This document shows positions 26,741-34,751 of a DNA stretch of 64,000 nucleotides, piece after piece; position 1 is the first letter of the stretch; each line of letters opens with the position of its first letter. A program made the translations under genes and the position numbers. The notes beneath the pieces were generated by a model. That model was given only the letters and a program-made list of their open reading frames with translations. It was not told the DNA's origin and made no database searches. The DNA comes from Cognataquiflexum rubidum (GTDB lineage Bacteria; Bacteroidota; Bacteroidia; Cytophagales; Cyclobacteriaceae), in contig NZ_JAKZAL010000020.1 in the NCBI RefSeq assembly GCF_022538115.1, positions 33,677 to 97,676 on the forward strand. Reading direction: 5' to 3'.

Positions 26741-28378
26741 ATGATTTCAGTAGACAATATTTCCGTCATCCACGGCGGTAAAGCCCTCTTCAGTGATGTA
26801 TCATTTTCCATCAACGAAAATGACAAAATAGCCCTGATGGGCAAAAATGGCGCCGGCAAATCCACCATGCTCAAAATCATCGCCGGCGGGACCAAACCAT
26901 CCTCAGGGGGCGTTTCCGCTCCAAAAGGTGCAGTGATCGCATATTTGCCACAGCATTTGTTGACGGCGGATGATTGTACGGTTTTTGAAGAAACTTCTAA
27001 GGCATTTGCTTCCTACCTCGATATGAAAACCGAAATCGAAAGGCTCAATGAAGAACTTACCGTTCGTACTGACTATGACTCCGAAGATTATTATAAAATC
27101 ATTGAGCAGGTTTCCGAGCTCAGTGAAAAGTTCTACGCCATCGAGGAGGTCAATTACGAAGCAGAAGTAGAGAAAGTGCTTTTGGGATTGGGATTTGAAA
27201 GGAAAGATTTCAAAAGATCAACATCTGAGTTCTCCGGTGGATGGAGGATGAGGATCGAACTTGCCAAGATACTTTTGCAGAAACCGGATTTGATCCTATT
27301 GGATGAACCGACCAACCACCTTGACATAGAATCCATCCAATGGCTGGAAGATTTTTTGACCCAAAAAGCAAAAGCTGTTGTGGTCATCTCCCACGACAGA
27401 GCTTTTGTAGACAATATAACCACCCGTACAATTGAAGTGACAATGGGGCGGATATATGACTACAAAGCCAAATACAGCCATTACCTTGAACTGAGAAAAG
27501 AGCGCCGCGAGCAACAGCAGAAGCATTTCGAGGAGCAGCAAAGGGTTATGGCAGATATCCAAGGATTCATCGACCGCTTCAAAGGCACTTATTCCAAAAC
27601 CCTTCAGGTGCAGTCACGGGTGAAAATGCTGGAGAAAATGGAAATCATTGAAGTGGACGAAGTGGATACTTCAGCCTTGAAGTTACGCTTCCCGCCTTCT
27701 CCAAGGTCCGGAAAATACCCTGTTATCGTAGAAGAACTTACCAAATCCTATGGCAACCATGTTGTGTTCAAGGATGCAAGTATGATCATCGAACAAGGTC
27801 AGAAAATCTCCTTTGTAGGTAAAAACGGAGAAGGAAAATCCACGATGATCAAAGCCATCATGGGCGAAATTGATTTTCAGGGCAAATGCGAATTGGGCCA
27901 CAATGCCATGATCGGCTACTTTGCGCAGAACCAGGCTTCCTTATTGGATGAAAGCCTCACCATATTCGAAACCATCGATAATATCGCAGTTGGAGAAGTC
28001 AGGGGTAAGATCAAAGATTTATTGGGCGCTTTTATGTTCAAGGGTGACGACATCAACAAAAAAGTGAAGGTCCTATCCGGTGGGGAAAAGACCAGGTTGG
28101 CGATGATCAAATTGCTACTTGAACCAGTCAACCTTTTGATCCTCGATGAACCTACCAATCACCTGGATATGAAAACCAAAGATATCATCAAAGATGCCTT
28201 GAAGGCTTTTGACGGCACTTTGATCATCGTATCCCACGACAGGGATTTCTTGGATGGCTTGGTGACCAAGGTATTTGAATTTGGAAACAAACGGGTTAAG
28301 GAACACTTCGAGGATATCAATGGATTTTTGAGGAATAAGAAATTGGAGAATTTGAGAGAGGTTGAAAGGAAGTCGTAG
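26741..28378 (+). CDS. ABC-F family ATPase (ribosome-associated type)
   Basis: The 545-aa protein has two ABC domains and no membrane segments. The first has Walker A GKNGAGKST, signature FSGGWRMRIELA and Walker [13 protein letters not shown]; the second has GKNGEGKST, LSGGEKTRLAMI and [13 protein letters not shown] charged linker (ELRKERREQQQKHFEEQQ) joins them, as in ABC-F proteins that act on the ribosomal E site. It differs from the EttA homologue at 45758-47437 and is closer to YbiT/Uup-like members; the exact subgroup is not certain. The start at 26741 matches the family N-terminus (MISVDNISVIHGGKALF). Confidence 0.92.
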   Translation: MISVDNISVIHGGKALFSDVSFSINENDKIALMGKNGAGKSTMLKIIAGGTKPSSGGVSAPKGAVIAYLPQHLLTADDCTVFEETSKAFASYLDMKTEIERLNEELTVRTDYDSEDYYKIIEQVSELSEKFYAIEEVNYEAEVEKVLLGLGFERKDFKRSTSEFSGGWRMRIELAKILLQKPDLILLDEPTNHLDIESIQWLEDFLTQKAKAVVVISHDRAFVDNITTRTIEVTMGRIYDYKAKYSHYLELRKERREQQQKHFEEQQRVMADIQGFIDRFKGTYSKTLQVQSRVKMLEKMEIIEVDEVDTSALKLRFPPSPRSGKYPVIVEELTKSYGNHVVFKDASMIIEQGQKISFVGKNGEGKSTMIKAIMGEIDFQGKCELGHNAMIGYFAQNQASLLDESLTIFETIDNIAVGEVRGKIKDLLGAFMFKGDDINKKVKVLSGGEKTRLAMIKLLLEPVNLLILDEPTNHLDMKTKDIIKDALKAFDGTLIIVSHDRDFLDGLVTKVFEFGNKRVKEHFEDINGFLRNKKLENLREVERKS

Positions 28379-28445
28379 CGAAGCGAAGATTACTAGAGTG
28401 GAGCGATTCGGAATGAAATGATATATACTTCGTGGTTTTTTGAGA

Positions 28446-28466
28446 TATATTGCCTTCGGCGATATA
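28446..28466. terminator. Possible hairpin between the ABC-F gene and the STAND gene
   Basis: TATATTGCC and GGCGATATA pair over 9 bp (one G-T wobble) with a TTC loop. It lies between convergent genes, but the T-tracts on both sides are weak, so terminator function is uncertain. Confidence 0.4.
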
Positions 28467-28489
28467 ATTTAATTCAAGAATCGAATAGT

Positions 28490-31243
28490 TCACTTCTTCA
28501 ATGCCTCTTCTAAAATAATCATCTCCTCTTTATAAATTCTTTCATTAGGAAAATCTGAATTAAGTTCAGAAAATATATCGTTAGATTCATAATAATATTG
28601 TTTCCATTTATCATTCGGCTTGGTTGAAATTTCGTGAAAAAATCCAATTGATTTTAGTGAAAAAGCGAGGCCTTTCTTGAATTCAACATTATCGGGAAAG
28701 GAATTGTAGAGTTCCCTTACTAAAGAAAGATCCTTTTCATAAAAAGTAAGTGCATCGTCGAATTTGCCAAGTGTGGAATAGGAATCTGCCAAATAGGAAT
28801 TTGATAATGCAAAATTATATTTATAATCCATTGAATCTGGAAAGGACAAATAAAGCTCCTTTTGTAGGAAATAATATTGTTCATAATTTTCAGTGGCACT
28901 TTCTAAATTATCCATAGATTGGTGTGTTACACCGAGCTTCAAAAATGAAACAGCCAATTTATTTTTTATTTCTACATCTTTTGGACTGGTTTCGAGGAGT
29001 TCTTTTTCTAAACCATTATATTTTTCAAAATAAAATAACGCATTTTCAAAGTCGTTCATTAATAGATAAGAATCACCAATTTTCAAACAAGAAATAGACA
29101 AATCTTTTTTATATTGAATATTTCGAGGATTGGAATTTAATAGTTCCTTTAAAATGTCGAAAGCCTCTAAAGAATATTTAAGAGATTCTTTGGTGTTTCT
29201 GATCTGGATAAAAAAATCTGCTAGTTTTAACAATGAAATTGCGTAACCATGCTGAAAAGACAAATTTAAAGGGTGTTTTTTATAAAGATCTTGGGAAAAA
29301 TGGTGATATTGAAAATAGCATTTTCCACCTTTTTCCATTTCCCCTAGATAAATATATGTATCCCCAAGGCGTTGAAATGAAAGGGATAAACCATGGATAT
29401 GTTCCTCATTTTGAGGAGAGATTTTATTTAGTTCAAGATAAATAATATTGTATTTTTTATAAAACCCTAAGGCCAAATGTAGTCTACCAGACATGCTTAA
29501 TACATTTCCTAATCTTTCAAGAGTTGGGGCTAAATTGACTAAAATAAACTCATTTCTTGGATCTTGAGAATAGGCTTCAGTCACCAACAGATTACTTTCA
29601 AAATAAAATCTTTCTGCTGTCTTAAAATCTCCCAATGAAAGTTGGGTATCTCCTAATTTTGAAAATGAAATTGATAATCCAATTTTGGTAATTAAGTTTT
29701 GGGGATATTTATTAACAAGGTCAATACGTAACTTATTGCCTTCTTCAAAGTATTTTAATGCTTTTTCAAGATCACCAATTGCTAAAGAGATATTTCCCAC
29801 CCTTTCATTAGAAGTCGCTAATGAATGTTTAAATCTTTCATTTATTGGGTATTTATTCAAAAGTGATTCAGAAAGCTGTAGACATACCTTGAAGTAAGTA
29901 AGTGCATTTTCCAGATTCCCTGTCGTATTATGAAAAAAACCAACACTATCAAATAGCCTTACTATATCTTCTCTTTCAGGTAAAGCAAGCTGATACAAAT
30001 TCAGGAGCATTCCTGTTGCAAATTCAGCATATCTACCCCAAGTTATATTTTCAGTGTAGCTTGAATTATTAAAGTGTCCTGTACTTCCTTCATATTCCAA
30101 CTTGAAATTCAAAAACATAATTAACGGTTGACAATCTTCTAAAAGAGAGTCCTCATTTTTTTTGCGAACAACTTCCTGAATTATTGGACTTATCTTAAAA
30201 GCAGAATGATTTTCACTAAACTCTATCCAACCATTCCCTGCCAATCCTAAAAGTAAATTATCTAAATCTTCAAGATCAGGTAGAATCTCGTTAAATAACT
30301 GGTAAGGCATTGATTCCGGAGGCAATACTGAAAAAATAGACAAAATTTTACTTTGATCCTTTGTTATTTCACCTAGATCAAACATTGCAGATATTATTAC
30401 TTCAGGTTTTTCTCTTCGGAGAATTAGGTTTTCGGCCTGATAAGGAGTATTTATTAATTCTGTTTTTATTCCAAATAATCCTTTTTGAAGAAGGTCTTTA
30501 AGTAGTTCTGAAAGGGGATATTTTTTCTTTAATGGATTGTTGAATTGATTGATATTTTTTGCAAGTAATTCAATTACCAAAGTATTATTTCCAACAGCCT
30601 TCAAAACTTGAACAAGAAGGCTGTCTTCTTTTGATTCATGTTGAGGATAATGAAATTTGAAAAGAGCCTTAGCTTCTTTCATTTTAAGGTTTTTGAGTTT
30701 AAAAAAATTGTAAATTGAAAGTTTTGTTATTCTTGTTGTACAAATTATTTGAAAGTTTAGAATTGATCTGAGAGTAGGGTAATTTCTTTCTAATTCAATG
30801 GCATTATTTGCATTATCAAGGATAAGAAGACAAGGTTTATCCAATTCTGCCAATTCCTTAATTACTTTTTCAACCCTTTTCTCATTTGTCATTGATTCCT
30901 CAAATTCAACTCCCATTGCCAAAGCGAGTTCTAAAATTGCGTCTTGAAGCCCTTTATCTGCGAAAACCCAGGCCATGTGTGAATATTCACTAGCAAATTT
31001 GTAATAGTATTTTGAAACAAATGTAGTTTTACCAATACCTCCTTCACCATTTATTAAGACTATTACATTTTCCCCTTCAAAAAGCAATTTATGTACATGG
31101 TCTAAATCCTTGTCCCGCCCAAGAAAAACTTCTGGTGGAAAAGGCAATCTACCTAGATGTTTGGGTAATTTTCTTTCTCCATATTTGAAAACTGGGTTAT
31201 TTAAAGTGCTGTCAATAAATTGGTACTTGATAAAATCACCCAT
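28490..31243 (-). CDS. STAND/NB-ARC ATPase with TPR-type repeats, NLR-like
   Basis: This 917-aa protein looks like a bacterial NLR. A short N-terminal tail carries QFIDSTLNNPVF (residues 8-19). The NB-ARC-type NTPase follows, with a LGRDKDL entry motif, Walker A GEGGIGKT (66-73), Walker B LLILDNAN (139-146) and a sensor-like ICTTRI. A winged-helix-like region comes next. From about residue 425 to the end lie nine helical repeats, each close to 48 residues, with consensus L-G-D..L-G-D...A-L.YF and P-x-N at the boundaries. This is expected to be the ligand-sensing part. The frame runs to 31285, but the ATG at 31243 avoids overlap with the upstream TIR-like gene. The gene is clearly AT-richer than its neighbours, suggesting acquisition. 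A defence or cell-suicide role is inferred. Confidence 0.85.
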   Translation of the reverse strand: MGDFIKYQFIDSTLNNPVFKYGERKLPKHLGRLPFPPEVFLGRDKDLDHVHKLLFEGENVIVLINGEGGIGKTTFVSKYYYKFASEYSHMAWVFADKGLQDAILELALAMGVEFEESMTNEKRVEKVIKELAELDKPCLLILDNANNAIELERNYPTLRSILNFQIICTTRITKLSIYNFFKLKNLKMKEAKALFKFHYPQHESKEDSLLVQVLKAVGNNTLVIELLAKNINQFNNPLKKKYPLSELLKDLLQKGLFGIKTELINTPYQAENLILRREKPEVIISAMFDLGEITKDQSKILSIFSVLPPESMPYQLFNEILPDLEDLDNLLLGLAGNGWIEFSENHSAFKISPIIQEVVRKKNEDSLLEDCQPLIMFLNFKLEYEGSTGHFNNSSYTENITWGRYAEFATGMLLNLYQLALPEREDIVRLFDSVGFFHNTTGNLENALTYFKVCLQLSESLLNKYPINERFKHSLATSNERVGNISLAIGDLEKALKYFEEGNKLRIDLVNKYPQNLITKIGLSISFSKLGDTQLSLGDFKTAERFYFESNLLVTEAYSQDPRNEFILVNLAPTLERLGNVLSMSGRLHLALGFYKKYNIIYLELNKISPQNEEHIHGLSLSFQRLGDTYIYLGEMEKGGKCYFQYHHFSQDLYKKHPLNLSFQHGYAISLLKLADFFIQIRNTKESLKYSLEAFDILKELLNSNPRNIQYKKDLSISCLKIGDSYLLMNDFENALFYFEKYNGLEKELLETSPKDVEIKNKLAVSFLKLGVTHQSMDNLESATENYEQYYFLQKELYLSFPDSMDYKYNFALSNSYLADSYSTLGKFDDALTFYEKDLSLVRELYNSFPDNVEFKKGLAFSLKSIGFFHEISTKPNDKWKQYYYESNDIFSELNSDFPNERIYKEEMIILEEALKK

Positions 31244-31250
31244 TGGAGGT

Positions 31251-31838
31251 CTAATTAAAAGTGGTATTGTCAAAACTACCCCCAATGAACTGATTCTTTA
31301 TATTCGCTCCCTTATTTTTGACAGCATAACCTTTTTTACCTTCCCTTTTTTTCCAATCGTTAATAGTAAATTCATCGGCCTGTAGACGATCTAATTCTTT
31401 ATTGAATTGGTTCCAAAGATTATCTGAATCTGTATATGAAGAATAGAAATGTTCAAGAGACTGTAGTTTGGATTTAAATAAATCAAGTGTTGGCTCGACC
31501 ACTTTGTTTGATTTCTTGAAATAAGTGAATATAAATGGTTTATCTGTTGATTTAAATTTCCCAAATGCCTCTTCAAATTCTTCGGCAGAATAAATTCCTA
31601 CTTTGGTGTGAGCTAAGAGAACAAATAGATCGCATTCGGAGATATATTTATTGTATTCATCTTGCGAGCGAGTTTTAGACATTTTGGCAGAGATGTCTTC
31701 CCAAATATCCAGATGCAGGAATATCTCATTATCAATCCACATTTTACACTTCCGGTAAACTTCTCGCTCAAACCGCTCCCGTTCTAACGCAAGCTCATTT
31801 GAGGAAGCCAAGAATATTTTTATTTTTCTAATACCCAT
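31251..31838 (-). CDS. TIR-like (DUF4062-like) effector candidate
   Basis: The 195-aa protein has an N-terminal Rossmann-like domain (1-125). IKIFLASSNELALERERFE resembles the first strand and loop of TIR/DUF4062 folds, LHLDIWEDI is a second strand, and CDLFVLLAHTKVGIYSAEEF leads into a helix with Glu86 and Glu87, where a catalytic glutamate could lie. After a lysine-rich linker the protein ends in QFIGGSFDNTTFN (183-195), which resembles the N-terminus of the STAND protein encoded 7 bases downstream. TIR domains with such glutamates are often NADases; that activity is inferred, not shown. The two genes form one operon and probably one receptor-effector system. Confidence 0.7.
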   Translation of the reverse strand: MGIRKIKIFLASSNELALERERFEREVYRKCKMWIDNEIFLHLDIWEDISAKMSKTRSQDEYNKYISECDLFVLLAHTKVGIYSAEEFEEAFGKFKSTDKPFIFTYFKKSNKVVEPTLDLFKSKLQSLEHFYSSYTDSDNLWNQFNKELDRLQADEFTINDWKKREGKKGYAVKNKGANIKNQFIGGSFDNTTFN

Positions 31839-31965
31839 TTTTTACATTAGTTTAAAATATAAAGAGGTTACTAAAACTAAATAATATTCATTTAATTTCA
31901 TAGTCAAAAATTCTTTTATATTAGAAATGGATCAGACATAATATCTTCAAAATTCATCTTTTTGT

Positions 31966-33249
31966 TTAAAATCCCCCTTGCATTAATACCAACATCAAAG
32001 CCTGCTGAATAGCCAAGTGGCCATCTTTGTTGATGAAATACTCTCCTAGGCTATGGGCACCATATCCGATGCCACCACGGCCGATGGTCACTGCAGGAAT
32101 TCCTTTGGAAAATGCCACGTTACTATTGGTTGAACTTGAACTTAGCTCAGGCTTCTTTCCTCCTGTCATGTAATCGGCGATCGCCATGGTCTGTTGGATC
32201 AAAGCCGATTCAGGTGATGCGATACCACTTGGACGGTCTCCTACTTTTTCGATGTCAACAATCAATTTTTCCCCTCTTCTGATTATGGCATTTTCCTTTT
32301 CCAATCCAATTTGCATGGATTCGAGAAAGATCTGGTTGATTCCTTTCAGCTTTTCCTGGCTTTCGGAGCGCATGTCCACGAGCATCCATGATTCAAAGGG
32401 AATGGAATTGACCGAAGTTCCTCCTCCCAAAACAGAAATGCTGTAAGTGGTTTTCAAACCTTCTTTGGTAAATTCATCGGCTTTTGGCACAAAGGAAGCA
32501 ACTGCCTGTGCAAGTGCATTGTGTGGATTCCCGATCCCAAAAGCGCCATAAGAATGTCCTCCAGGACCTTTGAAAGTTACTCTGTAACGGAGCGAGCCAA
32601 TTCCACCATTGACAATATCTTCCAATCCTCCACCGTCAATGGCAATAAAAGAAGCGATAGGTTGCCCGCCTTCGCGGAAAAGATGTTTCATGCCTTTCAA
32701 GTCTCCGAGACCTTCCTCGCCAACAGAACCTGTAAACCAGATATCGCATTCGGTCCTGATGTTTTGACTGCTCATCGTTTTGACCAAAGCCACTACTACC
32801 GCCAAAGCCCTGTTGGCATCCGTGATTCCCGGCGCAAATAAGGTATCTCCTCTTTGTTTGACTTTCACATCAGTGCCAAAGGGAAAAACCGTATCCAAAT
32901 GCGCGTCAACTACGATAGTCTTGTCCGATTTGGTTCCTTTCCGCAGCGCAATGACATTACCTACCTCATCTGTCCAAACAGAGTCGGCCCCAGCTTTGCG
33001 CAGCATATCTGCATAGACAAGACCTTTTTCCTTTTCGTGGAAAGTCGGCGTCGGGATTTCTGTTAGTGTAATCATATCCTGAATGGTCACCGGATCGATC
33101 TCGATGATGTAATCAAATGCCTTTTTTACGGCAGGTTTCTTGGCCAGTTCCTGTACTTCTTTTTGGTATTTGGGTTGGATAGTCTGTGCAAAGACGTGGT
33201 TTCCAAAAAACAGAGAAAATACAAGAAGGAAGGTCAGATTCAGTTTCAT
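31966..33249 (-). CDS. M20-family metallopeptidase, exported
   Basis: This 427-aa protein has a signal peptide (LTFLLVFSLFFGNHVFAQ) and an M20/M25/M40 di-zinc hydrolase domain. Metal ligands are visible in VVDAHLDTVFPFG (His, and the Asp that follows), ITDANRALA and GSVGEEGLGDLKG, plus a late histidine in GYGAHSLGEYF. The dimerisation domain lies in the middle (GPGGHSYGAFGIGNPHNA). Family members cleave peptides or N-acyl amino acids; PepT-like tripeptidase annotation is common. It is periplasmic and monocistronic. GC content returns to the local norm here, after the AT-rich STAND cassette. Confidence 0.9.
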   Translation of the reverse strand: MKLNLTFLLVFSLFFGNHVFAQTIQPKYQKEVQELAKKPAVKKAFDYIIEIDPVTIQDMITLTEIPTPTFHEKEKGLVYADMLRKAGADSVWTDEVGNVIALRKGTKSDKTIVVDAHLDTVFPFGTDVKVKQRGDTLFAPGITDANRALAVVVALVKTMSSQNIRTECDIWFTGSVGEEGLGDLKGMKHLFREGGQPIASFIAIDGGGLEDIVNGGIGSLRYRVTFKGPGGHSYGAFGIGNPHNALAQAVASFVPKADEFTKEGLKTTYSISVLGGGTSVNSIPFESWMLVDMRSESQEKLKGINQIFLESMQIGLEKENAIIRRGEKLIVDIEKVGDRPSGIASPESALIQQTMAIADYMTGGKKPELSSSSTNSNVAFSKGIPAVTIGRGGIGYGAHSLGEYFINKDGHLAIQQALMLVLMQGGF

Positions 33250-33371
33250 TTGTGATGGGATTTGATCAAGCGAATTAGAATAAATTCAGGAAAAGGGACA
33301 ATACCGTCTGTAAATTTCTAAAAGTATAAGTGGAAACCTGCTTCTTTGCCAGTAATTCTAAAATCTACTTC

Positions 33372-33406
33372 AGACGGGACGGAAGACCGAAGACGGAAGA
33401 CGGAAG
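33372..33406. repeat. GACGGAAG micro-repeat
   Basis: The stretch is built of repeated AGACGGA/GACGGAAG units, four copies with small changes. It lies 20 bases beyond the end of the truncated PIN toxin gene and may mark the event that broke it. Confidence 0.6.
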
Positions 33407-33426
33407 TAGGCGAAAATTATAATGAA

Positions 33427-33612
33427 TTACCATTTCCGGAAGCATTTTGTACGATCAAAAAACATAAGACCCAGATATGAACAGCTTAATTTAAGAATCA
33501 AGGATTTGTTATTGGTTGCTTTTTCAACCGCTAATCGACTTGTATTGGATGGAGATAAAATCAAACTTACCAAAACATTGGTATCCACCACAAATCTGAA
33601 ATCAGCCGGCAT
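33427..33612 (-). pseudogene. Truncated PIN-domain toxin
   Basis: Only 61 residues remain. The start MPADFRFVVDTNVLVSLILS is the classic first strand of PIN-domain ribonuclease toxins, with the first catalytic Asp in VVDTNV. After about residue 45 (LGLMFFDRTKCFRKW) the frame stops, where intact family members continue to about 130-140 residues with two or three more acidic active-site residues. None of these is encoded in any frame before the repeat at 33372-33406. The start overlaps the antitoxin stop by 11 bases, the normal toxin-antitoxin arrangement. The toxin is therefore very likely inactive. Confidence 0.7.
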
Positions 33613-33826
33613 TCAAAATTTCATTAAGCTCTGCCTCTGTTAATCCATTCGCTTGAGCTTCGTTTCTGATTTCATCAACAAATAACCAAAAATCATTATT
33701 CCCTTTTTCTAAGCTTGCCTTAAGCAATTGGTCAATTTTTTTTGCAAGCAATTTTTTCTTTTCCAAGGAAATTCTATCCCATTTTTCAGCAGTTTTTTTA
33801 TCTACTTCAATGACAATTTTTCCCAT
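33602..33826 (-). CDS. Antitoxin-like partner of the PIN toxin
   Basis: This 74-aa, charged, helical protein (TAEKWDRISLEKKKLLAKKI, EIRNEAQANGLTEAELNEIL) is typical in size and order of the antitoxin encoded just ahead of a PIN toxin. The C-terminal segment with GLTEAELNEIL is common in PIN antitoxins and would bind the toxin. No clear DNA-binding domain is recognised. The ATG at 33826 is preferred over an upstream in-frame start at 33847. It appears intact although the toxin is broken, so it may be a relic or may act on a toxin encoded elsewhere. Confidence 0.65.
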   Translation of the reverse strand: MGKIVIEVDKKTAEKWDRISLEKKKLLAKKIDQLLKASLEKGNNDFWLFVDEIRNEAQANGLTEAELNEILNAG

Positions 33827-33892
33827 AATTTGATAAGTTTTCAACAATATACAAATAATTGAATTTGAGTGAAAATAGTTCTTTTCATCGGA

Positions 33893-34645
33893 TCAAGATC
33901 TTCCATTACTCAAAACGATCGGATCTTGCTTCAATAAAAAGACCAAAGATTGGTACAGGCCGCTATCATAATCCTTTAGCCTTTGGGGATTTTCAAAAAA
34001 CGATTCCAACGCCACTGCAAAAAACTCATGGGGATTGTTGGCCGCCGAATCCCTAAATATGGAGTCTTCCCCGTCCATAATTCTCTGGATTTCATTTTTG
34101 GCCAAAACCGAAAAATCCATCCATCTCTTGGGGTTAAAAAAATTACTCTGCCCGTTGTAATGGATTTGATTTTCTAGCTTCAGTGCATGTGCCATTTCAT
34201 GTATCCCAAGGTTGATGCCGTCTGCCCCATCTTCCATTCCCTTCACAAAATTTTTCCATGAAATCACAATGATTCCGAGCCTCGGATTGACTTCTCCTTG
34301 GTGGTATTGCAGGTTGATGGTAGAATAGTAATTATCACCGTAAACGAGGATCTTTTTGAAATGCTTCAAGTTCACATCTCGAAAGCCAAAAGAAATCATG
34401 ACTGCCGTGGCACCGATCAGCAGTTCCATTTCCCGGGTCACCATTTCTATTCCTCTTGGGACAAATTTTTTAATGGCTAGAAAATAAACTAGCCGCTTCT
34501 CAAAGTCTAGTTTATGTTTTGGATTAAGTTGGCGGTAATAGGCAAAAAACTTTTCCAAAATATCAACATCTTCCTTCGTCAACTTGAGCATTCCAAGCCG
34601 GATTTTGGCTTTTTGGAAAAGGTAAAAAAACAGACTGTATCGCAT
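33893..34645 (-). CDS. Zinc-dependent peptidase of the MtfA/M90 family
   Basis: The 250-aa protein contains the zinc motif HEMAHAL (HExxH) and a downstream AANNPHEFFAVALESFFENP with the conserved Glu/His-rich helix found in MtfA (YeeI). The middle part (LLIGATAVMISFGFRD, YHQGEVNPRLGIIVISW) also fits MtfA. In E. coli MtfA links to Mlc and glucose PTS control; that pathway need not exist here. The N-terminus is mildly hydrophobic but not a clear signal peptide. It stands alone between the toxin remnant and the rny terminator. Confidence 0.83.
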   Translation of the reverse strand: MRYSLFFYLFQKAKIRLGMLKLTKEDVDILEKFFAYYRQLNPKHKLDFEKRLVYFLAIKKFVPRGIEMVTREMELLIGATAVMISFGFRDVNLKHFKKILVYGDNYYSTINLQYHQGEVNPRLGIIVISWKNFVKGMEDGADGINLGIHEMAHALKLENQIHYNGQSNFFNPKRWMDFSVLAKNEIQRIMDGEDSIFRDSAANNPHEFFAVALESFFENPQRLKDYDSGLYQSLVFLLKQDPIVLSNGRS

Positions 34646-34691
34646 GTGGGTGGGTGAAATTGAACTTACGCTATCCCGATAAAAATATAAA

Positions 34692-34731
34692 AAGAAAACC
34701 GAAGTTCAACTCAATGAACTTCGGTTTTCTT
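34692..34731 (-). terminator. Terminator of the pheT-zapA-rny operon, 17-bp stem
   Basis: Arms 34692-34708 and 34715-34731 pair perfectly around a 6-base loop. On the minus strand a T-rich stretch follows. Confidence 0.88.
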
Positions 34732-34751
34732 ACTTCTTTTAAATACTGAAT

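Noticed and set aside
28490..31838. Prophage or transposon carrying the STAND cassette
   Set aside because: No integrase, transposase, terminal inverted repeat or attachment site was found at the edges.
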